DNA from: G963665495 sp963665495
GTDB lineage: Bacteria; Desulfobacterota; Desulfovibrionia; Desulfovibrionales; Desulfovibrionaceae
Assembly (NCBI GenBank): GCA_963665495.1
Contig: OY762289.1
Location: 5,084,001-5,148,000, forward strand
DNA length: 64,000 bases
Direction of reading: 5' to 3'
The notes beneath the pieces were generated by a model that saw only the letters and a list, made by a program, of their open reading frames with translations, was not told the origin of the DNA and made no database searches. Of this stretch, positions 1-8,664 are shown one piece after another. The translations under genes and the position numbers were made by a program. Within the stretch, counting starts at the first letter, position 1; each line of letters starts with the position of its first letter.

Positions 1-1492
1 CTTCCCTGTCCTGCATGACCAGCTGGTTCTGTCCGCCGCTGGAGATCACGCAGCTGCTCTGGTTCTGGCCCGTGACCACGCTGGGATTTTCCGGATTGGG
101 TACTGCCGAGGCGATGACCGGACGGTCCGGATCGCCGTTTTCAAAGGTCAGCAACACTTCCACGCCCTTGTGCAGGGGAAAATGCATGCCGCAGTTGCCT
201 CCAGCATAAGGCTGCGCCATACGCAGCCAGGCCGAGGCCTTGCCCTCTTTGCGACCGGAAAGGTCCAGGGGCAGAATGACCTTGTAGCGGCCCTGTTCGT
301 CCAGCTCGGCGTACTTGCCTGATCCCGCGGCATCGATACGGGCATTCAGGCTGCCCGTGCACTGGGGGCGGGGTGTCAGCCGCTGGGGCCGGAACTGCAC
401 GCTGTCCGGGATGCAGGTGAAGGTGTTGCGGTAGCTCAGATGCTCGTGCGGACCTTCCGAAGGCATGCCCATGTGGGCATGCAGAAAATCTTCCTGACTG
501 CCCTCGTGTTCGATTTCAATGACCAGGTATTCCTGGTTGTAGGCGTCGCGGAAATGGCGTTGCAGCTCGAACAGATAGCCGGGGCGTAAAAAGGGCACGC
601 AACTGCTGCCGTAAAAAATTTTTTCGCGGCAGAGCATTTCCTCCGCGCGGATACGCGCCAACCGGTTGCCTTCGGCGATGGTCCGGAAATGTTCGGCATA
701 AATATAGACCTCGCCGTGGCCCGTATCCGATACGCGCGCCCGTGCCTGCAGGTTCAGGCTGGGCATTTGCGGGTTGAAATCTTTGAGCAGCACCTGTCTG
801 GGCAGGGCTTGCTGCCGCATGCGGAAGGACTGGACCACCTGCTCGGTACGGTGCTGGTCCAGGTTGTGCGCGGACGAATAATCGAGCTTCGCCGCATGGG
901 GCGCGGCAGTTCGGGAAATGTCCGAATCCAGCAGAATAAGTCGTTCGCCCGACCCTTCCTGTTCGCCCTGTTCGAAATGAAAGGCCAGGCCTTCGCGTTC
1001 GAGCCAGCGGCAGAAAAAATCCAGCAGGGATTCCTGGTACTGGCAGACGTACTCCAGTCGCTCGAACTCGCGTTGCAGGCGGAATTCGAAATCCACCCGA
1101 GAGGCCAGTTCGCCCTGGCGCAGCACCTCGGTGAGAATGGCGGGCAGGGGCTTTTCCAGAAACAGCTGGTTCTGTCTGGAAAGGTTCATACGCCAGATGC
1201 GCGGCACCAGCTCCACCCGGTAGAAGTACAGCGACCCCACCGCGTGCAGTTGCTCGAACACCCGGGGCACGCCGTGAAAGGGCGCGTCTCCGGTCCGGCC
1301 GTGGATGGTGAAGGTGGCGGTGCTGTCCATGGCCGCAGCCAGATCCGGATCCGGATTACGGGAAAGCAGGACGATGTCGAAAGAGTACAAGCGCGAAAGC
1401 TGCTCCGTGCCGGTAAACCGCACCACCTCGAACGTACGCGCGTCCAGCGCGTCGGAAACGAAACTGAATCTGCGTCTTGTCTGCTCTGCCAT
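1..1492 (-). CDS. vgrG: Type VI secretion spike protein VgrG (TssI), 3' end outside window
   Basis: Reading the minus strand from an ATG at 1492 gives about 497 uninterrupted residues that run off the left edge. The start MAEQTRRRF follows a purine-rich Shine-Dalgarno (gggagaagg). The N-terminal part has the gp27-like hub layout of VgrG (VVRFTGTEQLSRLYSFDIVL, later VCQYQESLLDFFCRWLEREG and SARAHVRYDD-type strands are absent, replaced by DTGHGEVYIYAEHF). The last ~120 visible residues are the gp5-like OB-fold (SAWLRMAQPYAGGNCGMHFP, ENGDPDRPVIASAVPN). VgrG trimers tip the type VI secretion tube. No other T6SS gene is in the window, so this may be an orphan vgrG island or the edge of a cluster; any C-terminal effector extension lies outside. 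Confidence 0.9.
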   Translation of the reverse strand, partial: MAEQTRRRFSFVSDALDARTFEVVRFTGTEQLSRLYSFDIVLLSRNPDPDLAAAMDSTATFTIHGRTGDAPFHGVPRVFEQLHAVGSLYFYRVELVPRIWRMNLSRQNQLFLEKPLPAILTEVLRQGELASRVDFEFRLQREFERLEYVCQYQESLLDFFCRWLEREGLAFHFEQGEQEGSGERLILLDSDISRTAAPHAAKLDYSSAHNLDQHRTEQVVQSFRMRQQALPRQVLLKDFNPQMPSLNLQARARVSDTGHGEVYIYAEHFRTIAEGNRLARIRAEEMLCREKIFYGSSCVPFLRPGYLFELQRHFRDAYNQEYLVIEIEHEGSQEDFLHAHMGMPSEGPHEHLSYRNTFTCIPDSVQFRPQRLTPRPQCTGSLNARIDAAGSGKYAELDEQGRYKVILPLDLSGRKEGKASAWLRMAQPYAGGNCGMHFPLHKGVEVLLTFENGDPDRPVIASAVPNPENPSVVTGQNQSSCVISSGGQNQLVMQDRE

Positions 1493-1951
1493 GCCTTCTC
1501 CCTGCCGCAATGTGTTGCTTTACTTATTTCCAATGGGCCGGGCAAAGTCAATGGCCGGGGAAGAAATCAGGGCGGGCATGGAGATGGATATTTTTTATGG
1601 TTTATGCAGTTTTCCATGGGCCGGCACAGACTGGAACATGGGCGGAAACATTTTATCCATAGAACTACCTTATATATTCTCTTTGATAAGCAGCGGGCAT
1701 GACGGCCTCTTCCCCATCGGGTTACATACTGAAGGTTTGATAAAAGGCCGACTTCGTACTGATAGGATTTAGGAAAGGTGGCGCAGGCGCAAAATGGCAA
1801 GATGACTGCGGTGCTGTCTCGTGCACAAAAATAGTATTGTCCTGGAACCGACGGGTGAAAAGAAGCGTATTGTCACCCTTAAGGTTTTGCTTTAATCTTC
1901 AGGCAAGTCAGGAAATCGATTTCTATCCACACACAGCAGAGCAGAGGGCGT
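1493..1951. other. Intergenic gap between divergent vgrG and gmhA
   Basis: 459 bases separate the start codons of vgrG (minus) and gmhA (plus). The stretch must hold both promoters, but I see no convincing -35/-10 pair, no sigma-54 element with correct GG-N10-GC spacing and no RNA gene. Confidence 0.5.
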
Positions 1952-2581
1952 ATGTCTGAGACAGCGAAACAACTGGTACGGGAGCATGCGGAACAGGGGA
2001 GCGCGTTGCGTTCTGCGTATTTCGAACAATACGCCGGGCAGGTGGTGGACGTGGGGCGGACCATGGCCATGACCCTGGCCGAGGGCGGCAAAATTTTATT
2101 CTGCGGCAACGGCGGCAGCGCCGCTGACGCCCAGCATCTGGCCGCCGAGCTGGTGAACCGTTTCATGCTCGAACGTCCGCCTCTGCCGGGGATTGCGCTG
2201 ACCACGGACACCTCCGCACTCACTTCCATCGGCAACGACTACGGTTTCGAGCAGGTCTTTGAAAAACAGGTTCAGGCCCTGGGCAACAGGGGGGATATGC
2301 TCGTGGCCATCTCCACCTCCGGCAACAGCGAAAACATCACGCTGGCGCTGCGAGCGGCACGGGAAAAGGGCATGCTCAGTGTCGGGCTCACCGGAAACGC
2401 GCCCAACGAGATGACCGGACTCTGCGACATCTACCTGGCTGTGCCGGGCAAAAACACCGCGCTGATCCAGGAAGTGCATATCGCCATCGGCCACATGCTC
2501 TGTCGGCTGGTTGACTATTTCCTGTTCGAATCCGTGCTCGAGCTCCAGCCCTACCTGGGGCAGAATGGCGTGATGGAGTAA
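1952..2581 (+). CDS. gmhA: Phosphoheptose isomerase GmhA
   Basis: 209 residues, the normal size for GmhA/LpcA, which converts sedoheptulose 7-phosphate to D-glycero-D-manno-heptose 7-phosphate in the cytoplasm, the first step of LPS inner-core heptose synthesis. The SIS-domain signatures are clear: ILFCGNGGSAADAQHLAAEL near residues 48-67, then ISTSGNSENI near 120 and a C-terminal HIAIGHMLC helix carrying the expected metal/substrate His. The reading starts at an ATG behind a GAGGG-type ribosome site. It stands alone, convergent with the L,D-transpeptidase gene, so it is not in a heptose operon here. Confidence 0.95.
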   Translation: MSETAKQLVREHAEQGSALRSAYFEQYAGQVVDVGRTMAMTLAEGGKILFCGNGGSAADAQHLAAELVNRFMLERPPLPGIALTTDTSALTSIGNDYGFEQVFEKQVQALGNRGDMLVAISTSGNSENITLALRAAREKGMLSVGLTGNAPNEMTGLCDIYLAVPGKNTALIQEVHIAIGHMLCRLVDYFLFESVLELQPYLGQNGVME

Positions 2582-2657
2582 AATGGAAACGCCATGGGGG
2601 CTATCTCCGAAAGGGACATTGATTAATTAGCTGTAACTATTCAAAGTTTTTGAGATT

Positions 2658-2689
2658 CCAAAGAGCCTTATTTTAAAAAAGTTCTTTGG
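2658..2689. repeat. 32-nt palindrome, copy A of a three-member intergenic family
   Basis: An imperfect inverted repeat (arms CCAAAGA / TCTTTGG and inner A/T arms) flanked by AAAGTTTTTGAGATT on one side and CGCCGGAGGC on the other. It lies 34 bases beyond the stop of the minus-strand OmpA/L,D-transpeptidase gene and 76 bases beyond gmhA. The same layout recurs at 19655-19686 and 39833-39864. It probably ends transcription or protects 3' ends of the minus-strand gene. Confidence 0.75.
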
Positions 2690-2723
2690 CCGCCGGAGGC
2701 ATGTCCCTCCTCCACCCGCAAAA

Positions 2724-4409
2724 CTACCGCACCACATCCACTTTGGTACCCACGGAGAGCGCGCGGGCCATTTCCAGGCCGTCGGCGTTGCGCATACGGA
2801 TGCATCCGGAGGAGACGCGCCGGCCGATCTGGGAGGGCGCGTTGGTGCCGTGAATCCGGAATCCGGATCCTTGAGAGAGGTGGATTTTGAACTTACCCAT
2901 GGGATTCGAACTGCGTCCGGGCGGTACGGAGTCCGGCAGCCGCACGCCTTTGCGGCGCAGATAATCCTGTTTGATGTTCGGCGTGGGATACCACCAGGGG
3001 TCGAACTCGATCCGCGTAATTTCGCTCGTGCCCCAGGGTACGGGCTTGCCCGGACGCGGCGTGGCCACCACATAGGTCCGCACCAGCTCCTTTTTCCCAT
3101 TGGCGCCGAGTTCATAGAGCCACAGACGCCGTTTGGTGACGCTGACCTTGATTTCGTACGAGTTGTCCGGAGAAAGCCGGGTTAAGGGAATGCGTGATTT
3201 TGCTGCCTGGCCGGCCGGTTGCTTGTCGGGTTTCGCCGTGTTCTGCGGGGAAGGGGGCAGGGTCAAAGGCTTGTAGGCCACCTGGCCCATCTGAACCATC
3301 TGGGCGGTCTGGGCCATTTGGGCAGGGGGCGCTGTCTGGCGTGCAAACAGGACGAGCCGCACCCTGCGGTTCAGGCTGCGCCCTTGTTCCGTGGCATTGT
3401 CGGCAATGGGTTGGGTTTCCCCGCGACCCCGGACGTTGAGGCGCGAACCGTCCACCCCGTAGGTGTTGACGAGCGCATTGTAGATTTGCCTGGCTCGTTG
3501 TTCGGAAAGCGCCAGGTTGGCCTGCTCCGAGCCGATGCTGTCCGTGTGTCCTTCGATCAGCAGACCGGCGTTCGGGTGTTGGCGCAGAAAGTCGGCCATC
3601 TGTCCGACTGCCTGCAGTTCGCCCTCGTTCAGGTCTGCGGCTGCGGCGCTGCCGCTGCGGAAGTTCAGCGACAGAGGTTCGGGAAATTTTGCGGGAGCTG
3701 CGGGCTGTTCGGGCACGGGCTTACGCGCCATGGCTTTGTTGTCGCGCTGATAAAATCCTTTGATCACCAGTTCGATACGATTGTTGCGCTTGCGTCCTTC
3801 GGGCGTGGCATTGGAAACCAGCGGACGCGTCGCTCCGTAACCGATGGCTTTGATTTGATCCTTGCGAATGCCCAGTTGCGCGCTGAGCAGGGTTGCCAAA
3901 GCATCCGCGCGCTGCTGCGACGCGGTCTGCTGCAGCGTCCGGGTCTTGGCGTCGTCAGTGTGGGCTTCTATGAACAGCTTTGCGCCGGGATTGGCCTGCA
4001 ACAGGGCTGAAAGCTTGCGCAGGCGGTTCTGCAGTTCTTCGTCTTTGGTGAAGGCCTGGCCGCTGTCCTGTACGCGCAGGTGCAGATAGAGGGAAAGCGG
4101 ACAACCAAAGGAGTCCACAGCCACGGAGTCAGGTGTGGACGCGCATTCGTCGCAATTGTCGGCAACGCCGTCCCCGTCCGTGTCTTTGGCAGGCTGCTTG
4201 GAAGCTTGCGATGTGGCCTGGGTGGACGCTGTCGGAGCTGCATTCGGGGCTGGTTGCTGCAGCCCCTGCGCTGCGGACGATCCTGTTTTGCTTGCGCAGC
4301 CGGTCATTGTCAGGAGCCAGAGCAGCGCTCCGAAAGCAAGAAACAGATTCCCCAGCCGGAGCGTATTCATCCGGCAATCCAGCGTACGGCTTCCCATGCG
4401 TCCAGACAC
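2724..4409 (-). CDS. Lipoprotein with TSP3-like motif, two OmpA domains and an L,D-transpeptidase domain
   Basis: 561 residues from a GTG start at 4409 (AAGGAG eight bases upstream). A lipoprotein signal ends in LLTMTGC with Cys38 as lipid site. Then follow a thrombospondin-3-like acidic Ca-binding motif (DTDGDGVADNCDE, ~76-88), a first OmpA-like peptidoglycan-binding domain (~108-215, IEAHTDDAKT), a second one (~246-355, IEGHTDSIGS, with NRRVRLVLF), a Pro/Gln/Ala linker and a YkuD L,D-transpeptidase domain (~418-561) with HGTNAPSQIGRRVSSGCIRM, catalytic His520 and Cys536. It would bind peptidoglycan non-covalently and also cross-link it or attach proteins to it from the outer membrane. Single gene with palindrome copy A downstream. 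Domain calls are secure; the substrate is inferred. Confidence 0.9.
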   Translation of the reverse strand: MSGRMGSRTLDCRMNTLRLGNLFLAFGALLWLLTMTGCASKTGSSAAQGLQQPAPNAAPTASTQATSQASKQPAKDTDGDGVADNCDECASTPDSVAVDSFGCPLSLYLHLRVQDSGQAFTKDEELQNRLRKLSALLQANPGAKLFIEAHTDDAKTRTLQQTASQQRADALATLLSAQLGIRKDQIKAIGYGATRPLVSNATPEGRKRNNRIELVIKGFYQRDNKAMARKPVPEQPAAPAKFPEPLSLNFRSGSAAAADLNEGELQAVGQMADFLRQHPNAGLLIEGHTDSIGSEQANLALSEQRARQIYNALVNTYGVDGSRLNVRGRGETQPIADNATEQGRSLNRRVRLVLFARQTAPPAQMAQTAQMVQMGQVAYKPLTLPPSPQNTAKPDKQPAGQAAKSRIPLTRLSPDNSYEIKVSVTKRRLWLYELGANGKKELVRTYVVATPRPGKPVPWGTSEITRIEFDPWWYPTPNIKQDYLRRKGVRLPDSVPPGRSSNPMGKFKIHLSQGSGFRIHGTNAPSQIGRRVSSGCIRMRNADGLEMARALSVGTKVDVVR

Positions 4410-4564
4410 GATGCACTCTCCTTTGTCGTGGCAGCCTGCTGCGGCGTGATTTTTTCCTTTAGTCCGTTTTCGGAGTTTTTGGGAAAACCTTAACAGTGAC
4501 GGGTGGGCGCTTTCAAGGATTTTTGGCGTCCCTTATTCTGCGCGGAGCTACGCGCCCGGCTCTG

Positions 4565-5272
4565 TCATACCGAGGCTTCTTCTGTCGGAAACTCCATATC
4601 ATCCAGTTTTTCAAGGTTTTTTTCTTTTACCCGGTATTTCTTTTCCAGCGAATTTTCCAGGTATCTGGAGAAATACTTAATATATTTCTTTAAAAAATAG
4701 TGATGGTCCAGGAGCTTGTCCTTGTATTTGGATTTTATCACAGTCGCCGGATTAAAAAAAGCAATGGCGTTTTTGGGGGTCAGTACGAAGGGCGGTTTGC
4801 CGTGCATCAGCAGCGCGTAGCTGGCCATGAGCGAACCGGTGCGGTGGTTGCCTTCAAAAAAAAGCTGCGGCTGGCTGACCGTGATGACGAACAGTCCTGC
4901 GGCCAGCTTATAGGGCGAAGCGTCGCGGTACTGCTTGTACCATTGTTTTATTCTGCCGATGTTGTTTGAGAAATAGCGCTGCGTTTCGCGAATGTGATAG
5001 GCGTATTCCAGGCGTACCGTAGGATCGTCCCCGCAGAGCACCAGGTGGTTGAGTTCGATGATATGGTCGAAATATTTGCGTTCGAACAGGGGAATATTTT
5101 CGGAAAGCAGGTCGTTGAGGTAGTCGTAGGCCTGCATCATATTGCCGATGATCTGCTGCGAAAGGGGTTCGCGGCGAGAAATCAGCTGTTCGTTGATTTC
5201 ATCAAAACATCCGCTGAGTTCCTGGAGCGATTCCTCAACCGCGTCCAGACGAATGAACTTCTTTTTGGCCAT
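4565..5272 (-). CDS. Fic/DOC-like protein with altered active-site motif
   Basis: 235 residues, start ATG behind AGGAGG. A mostly helical protein whose segment 136-144 (QLFFEGNHR) aligns with the Fic motif HPFx(D/E)GNGR. The acidic residue, Gly, Asn and Arg are kept, but the catalytic His is Gln136 and the Pro is Leu137. The following TGSLMASYALLMHGKPPFVL fits the helix after the Fic loop. Fic enzymes AMPylate or otherwise modify protein hydroxyls; without the His, ordinary transfer is unlikely, so this could be a pseudo-enzyme, a regulator or use another chemistry. No antitoxin gene or inhibitory motif was recognised beside it. It lies upstream of the L,D-transpeptidase gene on the same strand with a 155-base gap. 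Confidence 0.7.
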   Translation of the reverse strand: MAKKKFIRLDAVEESLQELSGCFDEINEQLISRREPLSQQIIGNMMQAYDYLNDLLSENIPLFERKYFDHIIELNHLVLCGDDPTVRLEYAYHIRETQRYFSNNIGRIKQWYKQYRDASPYKLAAGLFVITVSQPQLFFEGNHRTGSLMASYALLMHGKPPFVLTPKNAIAFFNPATVIKSKYKDKLLDHHYFLKKYIKYFSRYLENSLEKKYRVKEKNLEKLDDMEFPTEEASV

Positions 5273-5373
5273 ACGGCCTCCTGGGTGATTTTCTATTAGT
5301 ATAAGGATTCTATGGAGAATGTCGAGAAGAGGCTGCCGATTGCGTGCCTGGCGGGATTGTCTTCTGCAGCAGG

Positions 5374-8300
5374 CTAGCGCAGGAGATCGTAGGCTTTGAA
5401 CGGCAGCGTATAGAGCCCTTCGAACACGTCGAAAATCGAGCCGCCGATGCGTTCGGCCGTGTCCGTGATGATGCCGTGGGTGATGGTGACGCCGGGATCC
5501 TTGAGCCGGCCGCTGATGCGGATGGGAATGGATGGCGCGCCGGTCATCTGGACGGTGATGGTATAGTCAATGCGTTCGCGCGGCAGGTCTACCCGGCCTT
5601 CCCCAAGAGCCTGGATCAGGGTGCTTTGCATCAGGAAGTCCTTATTGCGTACGATGCCTTGCGAGACATCGAAAACACCGCGCGCCGAATCAAAGGACGT
5701 ACGGGTGGGCGCGTTCGGCGCTTCCGCGTTTTTTTTGGGATTGAACAGGGGCTCGCGCCGTTTTCTCTTGCCCCTGGTGGTGCTGGTCTGGTGGGTTTTT
5801 CGTTTTATGATGACGCTGCCGTCGCGTACGCTCAGACCCACGCGGCCCCCCAGCGTGGCCAGTGCTTCTTTGGAATTGCGTCCGGCCCCGGCAAGCCGGA
5901 TCTCCGTGCTGGCCGTACCGGTCACTTCGCCGTTGGCTCCCAGGGCATTGAGCATGGGGCCCAGTTGAAAAGCAGTGGCCTTGCAATCCGAGGTAAAGAC
6001 CAGTTTGCTGCTCTGCTGCGGCGCTTCCAGCGTGAACTTGCCGTCCAGGTCGCCGTTGTAGAAGCGGCTTTTCAGCGATCCAATCTGCAGTTTGCCCTGG
6101 TCGGCAGTGATTTTGGCGCGCAGGTTGGTGCCTTGCAACCCGTACAGCTCGATTTCAGAGGCAAAGAGCTTTCCATCCAGGTGCAGTTTGCGGATCTGTT
6201 CCGGGTCCCAGTCTTGTTCCTTGGGCGCAACGCCCGGTGCGAGCTTTTTTTCAAGCGGGCGGTAGTCGTCCAGTGGCAGTTTGTCCGCCACGAGATCAAA
6301 GGTGATAAACGGAGGCAAAGCGGTTTTACTCAGACCATAAACGCCGATTTTGCCTTTCAGTTTTGATTTGTCCAGCCGCAGCGACAGGTTGTCGCATTGC
6401 AGCGCGTCGTTGTCCAGCTGGTAGGCGGCCTGCAGATTCCAGTTCCGGTATATGTTGGGTGCGCGCGGAATGGGCAGTTCGATCAAAAACGTACGCAATG
6501 CCGCTCGGGGGCGGGCCGCGGTGACGGAGACAGTGCCGGTGAAAATTCTTTTGTTTGCCGGTCCGGACAGCCCGCTGCAATGCGTATCGCCGTGAAGCGC
6601 GAACTCCAGGGCGGACAACGAGGCTTTTTTCAGGTCAAGCGTATCGAACAGCACGTCGTAACTCAGTCGACCGGAGCCTTCGGCTTCGAGCTGGCGGTAA
6701 TTGAGGTCGTTTCCACTATGGCCTTTATACGAAACGCGCGTGTCCGCGTTTTCGATTTGCCGCAGAGCCAGATCCGCCAGACTGAACCTGGCCTTGCCGC
6801 GCATTTCCACGTTCAGGCGGGATTCGGGAAGTCCGTCGAGGATGGGTTTGATCGCGGCCTGAGGATCCGTACGCGGGGCCTGCAGCCAGGGGGGGAGCCC
6901 TTTGTAAAAGAGTTTGCCTTTGACTTCGAAGGGACGGACCACGTTCTTGTCGCTGGGAGCGGACCTGGCGGAAAGTTCGATGTTGCAGGAAGAAAAGGGC
7001 CAGACCTGGCCGCCGGGATCGGTTTTTTTTGCAACCGCGGTTTCTTGAGCAAAGGGCGTGGAAAAGCGTCCGTTGGTCAGTTTGGAATGCAGATCGGCTT
7101 TCAGGGTTGTTGCAAGTTCTCCCAGCGTATTGCCGGAAAAGCGGGCTTCCAGGTTGATGTCGCCCTTGCCGGAAAAGACGGGCTCGGCCTGGAGCAGTTG
7201 CAGTACTTCGGCCGTGTCCACGCCGGCAAGAGCCAGTTGCAGCGAGCGTCTGGTTTTGTCCGCCTGCATGCTGCCCTCCAGTTTCCCCTGGCAGAACTGT
7301 CCGGCTTTGGCCTGCAGGGTTGCTTGCCCTTTGGCCGTTGTCAGGTGCAGAAAGGTCTCCGCAAGGGGTGTTTTTCGCCAGATCAGTTGTTTGGCGCGCA
7401 GCTTCAGATTCAGTTCCAGCTGGCGCAGGTTCTCCAGGCTTTCCGCCGGAAGAACGGGTTGTTCGGTTGCGCTTCCGGCCGGGCTTTGTCCGGAGGCCGG
7501 AAACAGTTTGTCCAGGTCGAGCCTGTCGGTGGCGCAGTCCGCCGTCCAGTGTGAAGGGTTTTTGCCGTCGTAAGTCACCAGACCGGTAACCCGTGTTCCG
7601 GAAAGGTCCGCGTCCAGGTCGGCAAGCGTCAGAACGTCGTTTTTGAGCGTATAGTTGGCGCTGGCGCTGGCCTTATGCAGCAGGGCGAGGGCCGCGGGGT
7701 CGGGATTGGGCCCGAGCAGGGCTTCTAAATCAACATCCCGGGAACGGACCTTGCCGTTAATCGCCATATCATCGGAAAAAATTTTGGTGCCCTGCAGGCT
7801 GCCTTCCAGGGTGGCTTCGTCCAGAGCCAGGGAAACGCTCTCCATTCTGGCCACTTCATTAAGCAGCAGCATGCTGCCGTGGCCTTTGAAAAGATAGTTG
7901 CGCGTTGTGTCGTCATAGCGCACATGCGCGCTGAATTCCAGATCGCTGTTTTGCAGTTCGAGTTCCTGCAGTTCCGGACGGGCCAGACCTTCGCCTTTGG
8001 CTTTGATGGTTCCGTGGGATTCGTCCTTTCTGCTGGTATAGTTGCAGAATAATTTGTAATCGAAGCGGAGTCCGGCATCAGTGCGCAGTTCAATACCGGT
8101 CACGTCGTAATAATTGCCTGTAAAGCGGCTGTCCCAGATGAATGTGCCGTTGAGTACGTCAACGCCGTTGGATGTCAGAGAGTTGAAGGTGAAAGGAGCG
8201 TCCGAATCCGGTTCGGGCTGTTTTCCCGACTGCTGATCCTTCAGAAAGGCCCAGTCCTTCCAGTTGCCCTGGCCCTGTTTGTTTTTTATCAGCAGCAGGG

Positions 8301-8664
8301 TCGGTTCTTCGAGCACAATGCGCCCCAGAATGATCTTTTGTTCCAGAATCAGGGGCATGAGTTTGATCCGCAGCTCCAGTCGCTTGACGCGCAGAAACGG
8401 CTCTGTGCCGAAACCCTCGGGCTGGGCCACTTCCACATCTTCCGCAACCACTCCGAGCCAGGGAAAGTAGCTGTACGTCATGGCGCCATTGATGGTGAAT
8501 TCCCGGCCCAGATAGCGGCTCAGTACCTCCTGGAGATCCAGGTTGATGTCCTTGGGGTCGAAATGTCTGGCTACAAAAATCAGCGCTCCGCCGACAATGA
8601 GCGTGAGAACGGTAAAATAGAGCAGAATTCTGACCAGGATGCCGCCCTTACGTCCGTGCGTCAC
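5374..8664 (-). CDS. AsmA-family envelope protein
   Basis: 1096 residues. The N-terminus has one membrane segment (VRILLYFTVLTLIVGGALIF, ~10-30) followed by the AsmA opening with FTINGAMTYSYFPWLGV and VEVAQPEGFG. A long beta-rich periplasmic region follows, then the conserved C-terminal AsmA block (DSARGVFDVSQGIVRNKDFL, IDYTITVQMTGAPSIPIRISGRLKDPGVTI). AsmA-like proteins resemble lipid-transfer bridges between the inner and outer membranes and affect outer-membrane lipid balance. The start is a GTG overlapping the TGA of the upstream membrane-protein gene (GTGA, 4 bases), with GGGGGA upstream, so the two are translationally coupled. Length is at the long end of the family. Confidence 0.9.
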   Translation of the reverse strand: MTHGRKGGILVRILLYFTVLTLIVGGALIFVARHFDPKDINLDLQEVLSRYLGREFTINGAMTYSYFPWLGVVAEDVEVAQPEGFGTEPFLRVKRLELRIKLMPLILEQKIILGRIVLEEPTLLLIKNKQGQGNWKDWAFLKDQQSGKQPEPDSDAPFTFNSLTSNGVDVLNGTFIWDSRFTGNYYDVTGIELRTDAGLRFDYKLFCNYTSRKDESHGTIKAKGEGLARPELQELELQNSDLEFSAHVRYDDTTRNYLFKGHGSMLLLNEVARMESVSLALDEATLEGSLQGTKIFSDDMAINGKVRSRDVDLEALLGPNPDPAALALLHKASASANYTLKNDVLTLADLDADLSGTRVTGLVTYDGKNPSHWTADCATDRLDLDKLFPASGQSPAGSATEQPVLPAESLENLRQLELNLKLRAKQLIWRKTPLAETFLHLTTAKGQATLQAKAGQFCQGKLEGSMQADKTRRSLQLALAGVDTAEVLQLLQAEPVFSGKGDINLEARFSGNTLGELATTLKADLHSKLTNGRFSTPFAQETAVAKKTDPGGQVWPFSSCNIELSARSAPSDKNVVRPFEVKGKLFYKGLPPWLQAPRTDPQAAIKPILDGLPESRLNVEMRGKARFSLADLALRQIENADTRVSYKGHSGNDLNYRQLEAEGSGRLSYDVLFDTLDLKKASLSALEFALHGDTHCSGLSGPANKRIFTGTVSVTAARPRAALRTFLIELPIPRAPNIYRNWNLQAAYQLDNDALQCDNLSLRLDKSKLKGKIGVYGLSKTALPPFITFDLVADKLPLDDYRPLEKKLAPGVAPKEQDWDPEQIRKLHLDGKLFASEIELYGLQGTNLRAKITADQGKLQIGSLKSRFYNGDLDGKFTLEAPQQSSKLVFTSDCKATAFQLGPMLNALGANGEVTGTASTEIRLAGAGRNSKEALATLGGRVGLSVRDGSVIIKRKTHQTSTTRGKRKRREPLFNPKKNAEAPNAPTRTSFDSARGVFDVSQGIVRNKDFLMQSTLIQALGEGRVDLPRERIDYTITVQMTGAPSIPIRISGRLKDPGVTITHGIITDTAERIGGSIFDVFEGLYTLPFKAYDLLR

